Shown here piece by piece: positions 48,587 to 57,221 of a stretch of DNA of 64,000 nucleotides. The DNA is from Leifsonia sp. Leaf336 (GTDB lineage Bacteria > Actinomycetota > Actinomycetes > Actinomycetales > Microbacteriaceae), in the NCBI RefSeq assembly GCF_001423695.1, contig NZ_LMOZ01000002.1, positions 868,504-932,503 of the forward strand. The letters run 5' to 3'. The notes below the pieces were generated by a model. That model was not told the origin of the DNA and made no database searches. It saw only the letters and a list, made by a program, of their open reading frames with translations. The position numbers and the translations under genes were made by a program. The first letter of the stretch is position 1; every line of letters begins with the position of its first letter.

Positions 48587-50821
48587 GTGACTGATGTCGA
48601 ACTCCACGCCGGGGGCGTGGACAATAGCGACCTGACCTCGCTCAAGGTGGCGGAGCTCCAGGCTCTCGCCGCCGAGCTCGGCCTCCAGGGCGCGACCCGG
48701 CTCCGCAAGGGCGAGCTGGTCGAGGCGATCGCGACGGCCCGTGCCGCCGCGGCCGGGACCGTGGATGCGGCGCCCGAGCAGAGCGACCTCGAGAACACCG
48801 CGGCCGAGAGCGCCGCTCCCGACTCCGAGCCCGTCGCGATCGGCGCCGACCAGCCCGACCACGCGTCCGCCGCCTCGCAGGTTCTCATCGAGCCGCTCAT
48901 CGCCGAGCCGGCCGCGACCGCGGAGCCCCTGGTGGGCGACGCGCTCCTCGCCGAGTCCGAGGTCTCGTCCGCGCCGCGTCGGCGCGGCTCGCGCCGCGCC
49001 TCCAGCCCGGACGGCACGACCATCGCCACCGGGACGAGCGTCGCCGCCGGCACCCACGTCAACACCGGCGAGACCGGTGTCGAGTCCCTCATCCCGGACG
49101 TCGATGCGCTGCTCGACTCCGCGCTCGCGTCCCGCGAGCAGGCCCAGCGTGACGGCCAGGGCGGCCGTCGCCGCCGCGGTCGCGGCCAGAACGGTCAGGG
49201 TCAGAACGGTCAGGGCCAGCAGAACGGCGCCGCGCAGGAGGCCGACGAGCAGTCGACCGAGGCGACCACCGAGGTCGAGGCGACGCAGGGCGAGTCCGCC
49301 GAGCAGGGCGGCGAGCAGCAGCAGGGCGGCCGCAACCGCCGCAACCGCAACCGCAACAAGGGCAACGGCCAGAACGCCGATCAGACCCAGCAGGGCGGCC
49401 AGACCCAGCAGGGCGGCCAGAACCAGCAGGGCGGCCAGAACCAGCAGGGCGGCCAGAACCAGCAGGGTCAGCCCAAGGACCTCCAGGGCGACGGCGACAA
49501 GCAGGGCGGCCAGCAGAACCGCGGCCTCCAGCAGCAGCAGGCTGAAGGCGACCGCCAGGGCCGCTACCGCGACCGCAACCGCAAGCGGCGCGGCGGTGTC
49601 GCCGGCGACGAGTTCGAGCCCGAGATCGCCGACGACGACGTGCTGATCCCCGTCGCGGGCATCCTGGATGTGCTGGACAACTACGCGTTCGTCCGCACGA
49701 CGGGCTACCTCCCGGGCGCCAGCGACGTCTACGTCTCTCTCGGCCAGGTCAAGAAGTACAGCCTCCGCAAGGGCGACGCCGTCGTCGGTGCGATCCGTCA
49801 GCCGCGCGAGAACGACAGCAACAGCCGTCAGAAGTACAACGCGCTGGTGAAGGTCGACTCCATCAACGGCCAGTCCGTCGAGGAGGCCGCCACCCGTGTC
49901 GAGTTCGGCAAGCTGACGCCGCTCTACCCGCAGGAGCGCCTGCGACTGGAGACCGAGCCGGGCAAGGTGACCCAGCGGATCATCGACCTGGTCGCCCCGA
50001 TCGGCAAGGGTCAGCGCGGTCTCATCGTCGCGCCGCCCAAGGCCGGCAAGACGATCGTGATGCAGCAGATCGCCAACGCGATCACCACCAACAACCCCGA
50101 GGTCCACCTCATGGTTGTGCTGGTGGACGAGCGTCCCGAAGAGGTCACCGACATGCAGCGCACGGTGAAGGGCGAGGTCATCGCCTCCACCTTCGACCGC
50201 CCCGCCGAAGACCACACCACCGTCGCCGAGCTGGCGATCGAGCGCGCGAAGCGCCTGGTGGAGCTCGGCCATGACGTCGTCGTGCTGCTCGACTCGATCA
50301 CCCGCCTCGGACGCGCGTACAACCTGACGGCTCCGGCCTCCGGTCGCATCCTCTCCGGTGGTGTCGACGCCTCGGCGCTCTACCCGCCCAAGCGATTCTT
50401 CGGCGCCGCGCGGAACATCGAGCACGGCGGCTCGCTGACCATCCTCGCGTCGGCGCTGGTCGAGACCGGCTCCAAGATGGACGAGGTGATCTTCGAGGAG
50501 TTCAAGGGCACCGGCAACATGGAGCTCCGCCTGTCGCGCCAGCTGGCCGACAAGCGCATCTTCCCGGCCGTCGACGTGAACGCCTCCGGCACCCGCCGCG
50601 AAGAGATGCTCATGGGCCAGGACGAGGTCAAGATCACCTGGAAGCTGCGCCGCGCGCTCGCGGGCGTCGACCAGCAGCAGGCGCTCGAGATCGTTCTCGG
50701 CCGCCTCAAGGAGACCTCGAGCAACGTCGAGTTCCTGATGCAGGTGCAGAAGTCGATGCCACAGCCGGCCAACGGACACGGCAACGCGCACTCGCACGGT
50801 CACGAGAACGACCACCGCTAG
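48587..50821 (+). CDS. rho: Transcription termination factor Rho (with long disordered insertion)
   Basis: A 744-residue Rho helicase that terminates transcription. The N-terminal Rho_N helix-extended-loop is LTSLKVAELQALAAELGLQGATRLRKGELVEAI (about 13-45). Residues about 60-190 are acidic and flexible; about 190-345 are rich in Arg, Gly, Asn and Gln with tandem QNQQGG units (266-295). The RNA-binding domain starts near 350 (DVLIPVAGILDVLDNYAFVRTTGYLPGASDVYVS) and the ATPase has Walker A APPKAGKT (about 481-488) and LLDSITRLGRAYN. GTG 48587 has GGGGAAAGGA ten bases upstream. The C-terminus is His/Asn-rich. A terminator follows immediately. Confidence 0.97.
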   Translation: MTDVELHAGGVDNSDLTSLKVAELQALAAELGLQGATRLRKGELVEAIATARAAAAGTVDAAPEQSDLENTAAESAAPDSEPVAIGADQPDHASAASQVLIEPLIAEPAATAEPLVGDALLAESEVSSAPRRRGSRRASSPDGTTIATGTSVAAGTHVNTGETGVESLIPDVDALLDSALASREQAQRDGQGGRRRRGRGQNGQGQNGQGQQNGAAQEADEQSTEATTEVEATQGESAEQGGEQQQGGRNRRNRNRNKGNGQNADQTQQGGQTQQGGQNQQGGQNQQGGQNQQGQPKDLQGDGDKQGGQQNRGLQQQQAEGDRQGRYRDRNRKRRGGVAGDEFEPEIADDDVLIPVAGILDVLDNYAFVRTTGYLPGASDVYVSLGQVKKYSLRKGDAVVGAIRQPRENDSNSRQKYNALVKVDSINGQSVEEAATRVEFGKLTPLYPQERLRLETEPGKVTQRIIDLVAPIGKGQRGLIVAPPKAGKTIVMQQIANAITTNNPEVHLMVVLVDERPEEVTDMQRTVKGEVIASTFDRPAEDHTTVAELAIERAKRLVELGHDVVVLLDSITRLGRAYNLTAPASGRILSGGVDASALYPPKRFFGAARNIEHGGSLTILASALVETGSKMDEVIFEEFKGTGNMELRLSRQLADKRIFPAVDVNASGTRREEMLMGQDEVKITWKLRRALAGVDQQQALEIVLGRLKETSSNVEFLMQVQKSMPQPANGHGNAHSHGHENDHR
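49382..49471 (+). repeat. Five in-frame 18-bp tandem repeats in rho
   Basis: Five units of CAGAMCCAGCAGGGCGGC (the last diverging at its end) occur in tandem and encode Q(T/N)QQGG repeats in the disordered part of Rho. Such arrays can change copy number by slippage. Confidence 0.9.
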
Positions 50822-50829
50822 CTGACGCC

Positions 50830-50874
50830 AGTGCCCGTCCGGCATGCCTGAGGGTGTGCCGGGCGGGCACTTTT
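50830..50874 (+). terminator. Intrinsic terminator after rho
   Basis: AGTGCCCGTCCGGCA (50830-50844) pairs with TGCCGGGCGGGCACT (50857-50871) over 15 bp with one G-U, followed by TTTT. It separates rho from prfA, where other actinobacteria carry rpmE. Confidence 0.92.
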
Positions 50875-50909
50875 CCGTTCCTGCCAGCGCCTCCAGAAAG
50901 AAGCAACGA

Positions 50910-51986
50910 ATGTTCGAGTCGGTCACCGGCCTCATCGCCGAGCACGACGACCTCCAGCAGCAGCTCTCCGACCCCGAGCTGCACAGCGACCCGGTCCGCT
51001 CCAAGAAGGTGAACCGTCGTTACGCGGAGCTGTCGCGCATCGTCGCGATGTACAACCAGTGGAAGCAGCTCTCGGACGACCTGGAGGCCGCGCGCGAGCT
51101 GGCCGCGGAGGACGCGGCGTTCGCCGACGAGATCCCCGGCCTCGAGCAGGGCCTCGAGGAGACCGGCGAGAAGCTTCGGCGACTGCTGATCCCGCGAGAC
51201 CCCAACGACAGCCGCGACGTCATCATGGAGATCAAGATGGGGGAGGGCGGCGCCGAGTCCGCGCTCTTCGCGGGCGACCTCCTGCGCATGTACCTCCACT
51301 ATGCGGACTCGAAGCGGTGGAAGGCCGAGATCATCGAGCAGACCTCGAGCGACCTCGGCGGCATCAAGGACGTGCAGGTGGCGTTCAAGGGCACCTCGAG
51401 CGACCCGGCCGAGGGCGTCTGGGCGCACCTCAAGTACGAGGGCGGCGTGCACCGTGTGCAGCGCGTGCCGGCGACCGAGTCGCAGGGCCGCATCCACACC
51501 TCCGCCGCGGGCGTGCTCGTCTTCCCCGAGGTCGACGAGCCCGAGGAGGTCGAGATCAACCCCAACGACCTCAAGATCGACGTCTTCCGGTCGTCTGGTC
51601 CCGGTGGGCAGTCGGTCAACACGACCGACTCGGCCGTGCGCATCACCCACGTGCCGACCGGAATCGTCGTCTCGATGCAGAACGAGAAGAGCCAGCTGCA
51701 GAACCGGGACGCCGCGATGCGCGTGCTGCGGGCACGGCTGCTTGCCAAGCAGCAGGAGGAGGCGGACGCGGAGGCCGCCGAGTTCCGCAAGGGTCAGATC
51801 CGGACGATGGACCGCTCCGAGCGCATCCGCACGTACAACTTCCCCGAGAACCGGATCGCGGATCACCGCACCGGCTACAAGGCCTACAACCTCGACACCG
51901 TCATGAACGGCGCCCTCGACCCGGTCATCGAGTCGAACATCCTCGCCGACGAGGAGGCCCGCCTGGCCGACCTCGCCCAGGACTGA
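50910..51986 (+). CDS. prfA: Peptide chain release factor 1
   Basis: A 358-residue RF1, which ends translation at UAA and UAG. The catalytic GGQ motif is in [23 protein letters not shown] (about residues 229-231) and the stop-codon recognition region is [20 protein letters not shown], containing the PAT-type tripeptide of RF1. ATG 50910 follows GAAAGAAGCAACGA. In relatives prmC follows directly; here three minus-strand genes lie in between. Confidence 0.96.
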   Translation: MFESVTGLIAEHDDLQQQLSDPELHSDPVRSKKVNRRYAELSRIVAMYNQWKQLSDDLEAARELAAEDAAFADEIPGLEQGLEETGEKLRRLLIPRDPNDSRDVIMEIKMGEGGAESALFAGDLLRMYLHYADSKRWKAEIIEQTSSDLGGIKDVQVAFKGTSSDPAEGVWAHLKYEGGVHRVQRVPATESQGRIHTSAAGVLVFPEVDEPEEVEINPNDLKIDVFRSSGPGGQSVNTTDSAVRITHVPTGIVVSMQNEKSQLQNRDAAMRVLRARLLAKQQEEADAEAAEFRKGQIRTMDRSERIRTYNFPENRIADHRTGYKAYNLDTVMNGALDPVIESNILADEEARLADLAQD

Positions 51987-52005
51987 CCAGGCTGGTGCCG
52001 CCGGC

Positions 52006-52668
52006 TCACTCCCAGATGACCATTGTTAGGTCCACGCTTCCATCATTCCAGTTTGCAGCGAGAATACTGACGTAGCGTCCGGATGCCAGTCGGGTGCATG
52101 TGTTCGAGGCTGACAACAAATGAGGCTCGATCTCCGTGATGTGGCGATATGCCGTCTGGCTCTTGCATACCGCGTACGACGCGGGTGGCGTCTCGAGGGC
52201 GACGTAGCTGACCCCAGTAAAGCCGCCGATGAGGAGGTTTTTACCGTCGAATGCCAACGAGTCGGTGCTGTACTTTGCCACTTTGCCCGCGTTGAGCGTT
52301 TCGGACACCGAGTTGAGGTCTATAGCGTCACCGTTCCGGGCAAGCGTAAGGTTCCGGCTGGCGCGTATTTTGTGGTCCGCCGTGAGGTCTACGGACGGCG
52401 GAACAGCCGAGCGCAACTTGTCCAGTTCTGCCTCCAGGGCTCCAATCCTCAGGTTGCGCGCTTCACGGTCGCGTTCCGACTGTTCGAGCCGCTGAGTTAG
52501 CTCCGTCACCTCGCCGTTGAGGTTTCGCCGTTCTGCATCGTTCTGGGCGTTATTCGCTGTGACGACGCCCGCCCACACGCCGAGCGCTCCAGCAAGAAGA
52601 GTCATGCCGGCAATCACCAGCTTGTAAGAACGCTCGGAGAACTGGTGCCAGTAGGTCGATCTGTTCAC
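52006..52668 (-). CDS. Low-GC membrane-anchored coiled-coil protein (unknown, probably acquired)
   Basis: A protein of about 220 residues that I do not recognise. One transmembrane helix (about 16-38; LVIAGMTLLAGALGVWAGVV) is followed by a coiled coil (about 42-90; LNGEVTELTQRLEQSERDREARNLRIGALEAELDKLRSA) and a beta-rich C-terminal domain (about 95-220) with two cysteines (YAVCKSQ, NTCTRLA). Base composition is clearly lower in GC than its neighbours (roughly half A+T by eye, against about 30% around it), which suggests recent transfer. The start may be GTG 52668 or TTG 52674. It interrupts the conserved prfA-prmC junction. A C-terminal extracytoplasmic ligand- or envelope-binding role is only a guess. 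Confidence 0.68.
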   Translation of the reverse strand: MNRSTYWHQFSERSYKLVIAGMTLLAGALGVWAGVVTANNAQNDAERRNLNGEVTELTQRLEQSERDREARNLRIGALEAELDKLRSAVPPSVDLTADHKIRASRNLTLARNGDAIDLNSVSETLNAGKVAKYSTDSLAFDGKNLLIGGFTGVSYVALETPPASYAVCKSQTAYRHITEIEPHLLSASNTCTRLASGRYVSILAANWNDGSVDLTMVIWE

Positions 52669-52752
52669 ACACAAAGGTTCTCATTAGATACGCATGATTT
52701 CAGTGCAATCTTTGCGTGTCTCGGTGGGAACTGGTCAGTTCGTCGGCACTAC

Positions 52753-53322
52753 TCAGATGTAGAGGGCGGGGTCGAGCCAGTCGTCTCCGGCGATCTGCTC
52801 GTGGCCGGATCGCGGGCGCGGCCGGGCGGGAACTCCCGTGAGCACGGAGTCCGGCGGAGCATCGTGCACGACGACGGCGTTGGCGCCGACGACCGTGCGC
52901 TCACCGATCTCGATCGCACCGAGGACCTTCGCGCCCGCTCCGACCGTGACGTGATCGCGGATGGTGGGGTGCCGTTTTCCGTGCCCGCTGCCCCGGCCTC
53001 CCAGCGTCACCCCGTGATAGAGCATCACGTCGTCGCCGATCCAGGTGGTCTCGCCGATCACGACGCCCATTCCGTGGTCGATGAAGAAGCGACGGCCGAT
53101 GCGCGCGCCTGGGTGGATCTCGATGCCGGTCAAGAAGCGCGTGAACTGCGAGAGGATGCGCGCGGGCATGCGGAACCCGGCCCTCCAGAGCCGGTGGGCG
53201 AGACGGTACGACCAGACCGCGTGGAGGCCGGAGTAGACGATCGCGACCTCAGCGCCTCCGCGCGCAGCAGGGTCGTGCGTTCGCGCGTTGCGGATGTCCT
53301 CGCGCGCCCGGAAGAGCGGCAC
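52753..53322 (-). CDS. cysE: Serine O-acetyltransferase
   Basis: A 189-residue serine acetyltransferase that makes O-acetylserine for cysteine synthesis. The left-handed beta-helix hexapeptide repeats are visible: [44 protein letters not shown], with the catalytic His in IDHG and the TLGGRG/GHGKRHP loop. The N-terminal helical domain is short, as in the bacterial short form. The GTG at 53322 lies five bases after the cysK stop, so it is in one operon with cysK. Confidence 0.93.
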   Translation of the reverse strand: MPLFRAREDIRNARTHDPAARGGAEVAIVYSGLHAVWSYRLAHRLWRAGFRMPARILSQFTRFLTGIEIHPGARIGRRFFIDHGMGVVIGETTWIGDDVMLYHGVTLGGRGSGHGKRHPTIRDHVTVGAGAKVLGAIEIGERTVVGANAVVVHDAPPDSVLTGVPARPRPRSGHEQIAGDDWLDPALYI

Positions 53323-53327
53323 GCCGG

Positions 53328-54266
53328 TCAGTCCAGCAGGTCCGCCCAGAGGGCCGTCGAGATGTACCGCTCCCCGGTGTCGCAGATGACGGCGACGATG
53401 GTCTTGCCGGCGTTCTCGGGGCGCTTGGCGAGTTCCAGAGCGGCCCAGACGATCGCGCCGGAGGAGATCCCGGCGAGGATGCCCTCCTCGCTCGCGAGCT
53501 TCTTCGCGGTGGCGATCGAGTCGTCGAACGACACGTCGATGACCTCGTCGTAGACGCTGGTGTCGAGGATCTCGGGCACGAAGTTGGCGCCGATGCCCTG
53601 GATCTTGTGCGGACCGGGCTTGCCGCCGTTCAGGATGGGGGAGTCGAGAGGCTCGACGGCGACCACCTTCACCCCGGGCTTGCGCTCCTTGAGCACCTGG
53701 CCGACACCGGTGATGGTGCCGCCGGTCCCGACGCCCGACACGAAGATGTCCACACCGCCGTCGGTGTCGGCCCAGATCTCCTCGGCGGTCGTGGCGCGAT
53801 GGATGGCGGGGTTGGCCTCGTTGGCGAACTGACGAGCCCAGATCGCGTTGTCGTTCTCCGCGACGATCCTCTGCGCGGCCTCCACCGCACCGCGCATGCC
53901 GTCGGGGCCCGGCGTGAGGACGATCTCGGCGCCGAACGCGCGCAGCAGCACGCGACGCTCCTTGGACATCGTCTCCGGCATCGTGAGGATGACCTTGTAG
54001 CCGCGGGCCGCACCGACCATCGCGAGCGCGATTCCGGTGTTGCCGCTGGTGCCCTCCACGATCGTGCCGCCCGGGCGCAGTTCGCCCGACTTCTCGGCGG
54101 CGTCGACGATGGCGACGCCGATGCGGTCCTTCACGCTCCCGGCGGGGTTGTAGAACTCCAGCTTGCCCAGCACGGTCGCGCCGACATCGGCGGCGATCCG
54201 GTTGAGCTTGACGAGGGGAGTGCGTCCGACGGCTTCGGTGATGTTCGCGTAGACCTGTGCTGGCAT
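53328..54266 (-). CDS. cysK: Cysteine synthase A (O-acetylserine sulfhydrylase)
   Basis: A 312-residue PLP enzyme that makes cysteine from O-acetylserine and sulfide. The PLP lysine is K46 in [23 protein letters not shown] binds the substrate, [10 protein letters not shown] the PLP phosphate, and the C-terminal [13 protein letters not shown] is typical. ATG 54266 lacks a ribosome site and has TAGAGT ending seven bases upstream (54274-54279 on the minus strand), so a leaderless mRNA is likely. It is divergent from prmC with 61 bases between starts. Confidence 0.95.
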   Translation of the reverse strand: MPAQVYANITEAVGRTPLVKLNRIAADVGATVLGKLEFYNPAGSVKDRIGVAIVDAAEKSGELRPGGTIVEGTSGNTGIALAMVGAARGYKVILTMPETMSKERRVLLRAFGAEIVLTPGPDGMRGAVEAAQRIVAENDNAIWARQFANEANPAIHRATTAEEIWADTDGGVDIFVSGVGTGGTITGVGQVLKERKPGVKVVAVEPLDSPILNGGKPGPHKIQGIGANFVPEILDTSVYDEVIDVSFDDSIATAKKLASEEGILAGISSGAIVWAALELAKRPENAGKTIVAVICDTGERYISTALWADLLD

Positions 54267-54312
54267 GGTTCACACTCTAATCGGCGCGAGGGTCCCTGCG
54301 CCTCTGTGACGG

Positions 54313-54318
54313 TAAGCT
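54313..54318 (+). promoter_or_regulatory. -10 element of prmC (leaderless)
   Basis: TAAGCT ends nine bases before the prmC ATG, with no Shine-Dalgarno sequence. The opposed cysK -10 (TAGAGT, minus strand, 54274-54279) lies 33 bases away, so two leaderless promoters face away from each other in 61 bases. Confidence 0.45.
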
Positions 54319-54327
54319 CGTCGGGCC

Positions 54328-55206
54328 ATGTCCGATGCCTCCAGCGCGTTCACCGTCCGTTCTCTGCGCGACGAGACCGTCGCCGTGCTCGCTCAGGCGG
54401 CCGTGCCCGATCCCGAGGTGGATGCCGACCTGCTGATCGGGTTCGTGCTGGGTGTGGGGCGGGGCCGCGTGCAGGCGCTGGTGGTGATGGAGTCATCGGT
54501 CGAGGCCGGCGACGCCGAGCGGGTCCGCGCGCTCGCCGCCCGCCGGGCCACGCGGGAGCCGCTGCAGCACATCACGGGCACCGCGCCCTTCCGTTCGCTG
54601 GAGCTGGCCGTCGGCCCCGGCGTGTTCGTGCCGCGCCCCGAGACCGAGCAGGTGGTGCAGTTCGCCATCGACGCGCTCCGCGCCGTGCCCTCTTCTGCTC
54701 CGATCGGCGTCGATCTCGGCACGGGCAGCGGAGCGATCGCCCTGGCGATGGCGACGGAGGTTCCGCACGCGCGCGTCTTCGCCATCGAGAAGTCGTCGGA
54801 GGCCATCCCGTGGACCCGGCGCAATGTCGAGGCGTCCGGCGCGACCAACCTGGAGCTGGTGCAGGGCGATCTCGGAGACGCGTTCCCTGAGCTCGACGGG
54901 ACCGTCGATGTCGTCATCTCGAACCCGCCCTACGTGCCGGATGCGGCGATCCCGCGCGACCCGGAGGTGCGGCTGTTCGACCCGCCGATCGCACTGTACG
55001 GCGGCGCGGACGGCTTGGATGTCGTCCGTATGATCTCGTCGGTGGCCCGCCGGCTGCTGCGCCCGGGCGGGCTGCTCGTGCTCGAGCACGGGGAGCTTCA
55101 GGGCGCTCAGATCCGCGACCTCCTCACCACCGACGGTTGGCGCGGTGCCGCGACGCACCCCGACCTCACCACCCGCGACCGGGCGACGACGGCGCTGCGC
55201 CCCTGA
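54328..55206 (+). CDS. prmC: Peptide chain release factor glutamine methyltransferase
   Basis: A 292-residue SAM methyltransferase that methylates the glutamine of the GGQ motif in release factors. SAM motif I is GVDLGTGSGAIALAMA, the catalytic NPPY is in VVISNPPYVPD (about 198-201), and the N-terminal helical domain contains TGTAPFRSLELAVGPGVFVPRPETE, specific for PrmC. Normally it directly follows prfA; here cysEK and a low-GC gene separate them, so it has its own promoter. Confidence 0.95.
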   Translation: MSDASSAFTVRSLRDETVAVLAQAAVPDPEVDADLLIGFVLGVGRGRVQALVVMESSVEAGDAERVRALAARRATREPLQHITGTAPFRSLELAVGPGVFVPRPETEQVVQFAIDALRAVPSSAPIGVDLGTGSGAIALAMATEVPHARVFAIEKSSEAIPWTRRNVEASGATNLELVQGDLGDAFPELDGTVDVVISNPPYVPDAAIPRDPEVRLFDPPIALYGGADGLDVVRMISSVARRLLRPGGLLVLEHGELQGAQIRDLLTTDGWRGAATHPDLTTRDRATTALRP

Positions 55207-55225
55207 GCGGTGCCGCGCGAAACGC

Positions 55226-56182
55226 TCAGCGGCGCTCGCGCTCGCGCTCCCGCTCCTCGCGCTCCTTCTCGCGCGCGATCCGCTCGTGGGCGCGGGCGAT
55301 CGCCTCGCGCTCGCGCTTGCGCGCCTCCCGCAGCGCCTTCTCCGCTTCGCGGCGCTGTTTGGCGGCCTCCCGAACCGCCTTGTCGTGGGGGATCGGCTCC
55401 GGCCGCGGCTCGGCGGCGACGATCGGCTCTCCGGACGCGCGTGCCGCGATGTACCGTTCGATCCCGTCGAGGATGCGCTCGAGGCCGAACGCGAAGTCGT
55501 CCTGCTCGTCCTCCCCGTCGGTGTAGCCTCCCGACGCCACCAACGGCGCCAGGTCGGGGAACCGTTCCGGCGTGACGAGCTCGGCGAGCGCCGCTGCGAA
55601 CGCCTCCCCGCTCTGCGGAGGCTGCGCACCCTTCTCGCGTGACTGGCGCACGTCGCGCTCGACGATGCCGACGGCGCGCGCGTACGACGACAGCAGCAGG
55701 GCGATGCCCATCTTCTCGGCGTCGGTCAGCGGCAGGTCGCGCATCTCGCGGAGCCCCCAGTCGAGCACGGCGAGGTTGTTGGGCATGAGCGGGATGCCCG
55801 AGATCGGGATGTCGGGGAACCAGGGATGCGCCTGGATCACCTCGATGCTTGCCATCGACCAGCGGCGCAGGCCACTGCGCCAATCGGCCCCGCGGTCGTC
55901 CTCGGCCGGAATGGGGATGTCGCAGACGGCGTCCTGCATGAGCGCGAGCACATCGTCCTTGCTCGTCACATAGCGGTACAACGACATCGTCGTGAAGCCG
56001 AGCTCGGTGGCGATCCGGCTCATCGAGACGGCGCCGAGGCCCTCCCCGTCGGCGACGGCGACGGCGGTGTCGATGATCCGCTCGATGCTGAGCTCGCGCT
56101 TGGGGCCGCGCTGGGGGCGCTCCGCGACGCCCCAGCTGAGCGCGACGGCGCGGGGGAGCGCTTCGTGGACTTCGTCCGCCAT
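55226..56182 (-). CDS. TetR-family regulator with a charged helical C-terminal tail
   Basis: A 318-residue TetR-type repressor, longer than the usual ~220. The helix-turn-helix is LSIERIIDTAVAVADGEGLGAVSMSRIATELGFTTMSLYRYVTSKDDVLALM (about 31-82), followed by a TetR_C_1-like ligand domain to about residue 240. Residues 266-318 form an almost uninterrupted Arg/Glu/Lys/Ala run ending EEREREREERR-like, which should fold as a single stable charged helix or coiled coil. ATG 56182 has GGAAGGG upstream. It is divergent from a DrrAB-type exporter and probably represses it in response to the exported compound. Confidence 0.9.
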   Translation of the reverse strand: MADEVHEALPRAVALSWGVAERPQRGPKRELSIERIIDTAVAVADGEGLGAVSMSRIATELGFTTMSLYRYVTSKDDVLALMQDAVCDIPIPAEDDRGADWRSGLRRWSMASIEVIQAHPWFPDIPISGIPLMPNNLAVLDWGLREMRDLPLTDAEKMGIALLLSSYARAVGIVERDVRQSREKGAQPPQSGEAFAAALAELVTPERFPDLAPLVASGGYTDGEDEQDDFAFGLERILDGIERYIAARASGEPIVAAEPRPEPIPHDKAVREAAKQRREAEKALREARKREREAIARAHERIAREKEREERERERERR

Positions 56183-56206
56183 TCCGTACGCCCTTCCGGT
56201 TCGGTG

Positions 56207-56235
56207 TTGACACCCATCCTAGAACTGTGTATCAC
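56207..56235 (+). promoter_or_regulatory. Promoter of the ABC exporter operon
   Basis: TTGACA (56207-56212) and TATCAC (56230-56235) are spaced 17 bases, a good sigma-A promoter. The AT-rich region to 56283 carries CTGTGTA (from 56225) and TACACAG (near 56276) as a far-spaced inverted pair and several short palindromes such as AAACAGTTT, candidate sites for the TetR-type repressor. Confidence 0.6.
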
Positions 56236-56300
56236 TTAAACGAAAGCGTATGCGCCATAAACAGTTTGCTATCTACACAGAACACGAAAGGAACCGGACC

Positions 56301-57221
56301 ATGACAGCACCGGCGATCGCGGTGGCGGGACTGCGTAAGTCCTTCGGCACGCAGACCGTCCTCGACGGGGTCGACCTGCACGTCGAGCGGGGGAGCGTGT
56401 TCGCGCTCCTCGGCCCGAACGGAGCAGGCAAGACCACCGTCATCAACATCCTGAGCACACTCGTGGCGCCCGACGCGGGCACCGTAAAGGTGTGCGGACA
56501 CGACGTCGTGCACGACCCTGACGGCGTCAAGGAGTCCATCAGCCTGACCGGGCAGTCCGCGGCCGTGGACGAAGTGCTCACCGCCGAGGAGAACCTGCGC
56601 ATGATGGCCAGGCTCTCCGGATTCGACCGGGCAGGGGCCGCCGAGCGCGCGAGGGAGCTGATCGACGGCTTCGACCTGCGCGACGCCGCCCGCAAGCGCG
56701 TCAAGACCTACTCGGGAGGCATGCGGCGCCGGCTCGACCTCGCGCTCAGCCTGGTCGCGACGCCGCCCGTCATCTTCCTCGACGAGCCGACCACCGGGCT
56801 CGACACCCGCAGCAGGCAGGCGCTGTGGGGGATCATCCGCGACCTCGCCGAGCGGGGCACCACCATCCTCCTCACCACCCAGTACCTCGAGGAGGCCGAC
56901 CAGCTCGCCGACCGGATCGCCGTCCTCGATCACGGTCGCGTCGTCGCCGAGGGCACCGCGGTCGAGCTGAAGGCGCGCGTGGGCGGGGAGGTCGTGGAGC
57001 TGCGCGACGCGAGCGACGAGGTCGTCCGCGAGCTCCCTACCGACGGAACGGTCGAGGGGCTGCGCGACGCGATCGACCTTCTCGATGCGTCGGGCGTCCC
57101 CGGGGCCTCCATCGCCATCCGCAAACCGAGCCTCGACGACGCGTTCCTGATCCTCACCGGGAGCGCCGCCGACGCCCGGACCGACACCCGTCCCGAGCTC
57201 CAGAAGGAGGCCGTCCGATGA
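56301..57221 (+). CDS. Daunorubicin-resistance-type ABC exporter ATPase (DrrA-like)
   Basis: A 306-residue ABC ATPase. Walker A is GPNGAGKT (38-45), the Q-loop SLTGQSAAVDEVLTAEENL, the signature YSGGMRRRLDLALSL (about 137-151), Walker B VIFLDEPTTGLD and the H-loop region TTQYLEEADQLADRI. The TTQYLEEAD and C-terminal KPSLDDAFLILTG are typical of the DrrA/multidrug subfamily. ATG 56301 has GAAAGGA upstream. It powers the adjacent permease (ATGA-coupled) to export a lipophilic compound or drug; the substrate is unknown. Confidence 0.92.
   Translation: MTAPAIAVAGLRKSFGTQTVLDGVDLHVERGSVFALLGPNGAGKTTVINILSTLVAPDAGTVKVCGHDVVHDPDGVKESISLTGQSAAVDEVLTAEENLRMMARLSGFDRAGAAERARELIDGFDLRDAARKRVKTYSGGMRRRLDLALSLVATPPVIFLDEPTTGLDTRSRQALWGIIRDLAERGTTILLTTQYLEEADQLADRIAVLDHGRVVAEGTAVELKARVGGEVVELRDASDEVVRELPTDGTVEGLRDAIDLLDASGVPGASIAIRKPSLDDAFLILTGSAADARTDTRPELQKEAVR

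Noticed and set aside
49382-49471. Possible CRISPR-like repeats
   Set aside because: The repeats are 18 bp, contiguous without spacers and in frame in rho.
48584-51004. An 800-codon open frame antisense to rho
   Set aside because: It mirrors the GC-rich repeat codons of rho and has no ribosome site or family match.
52006-52668. Prophage remnant
   Set aside because: No integrase, attachment repeats, phage structural or lysis genes occur nearby; only composition is unusual.
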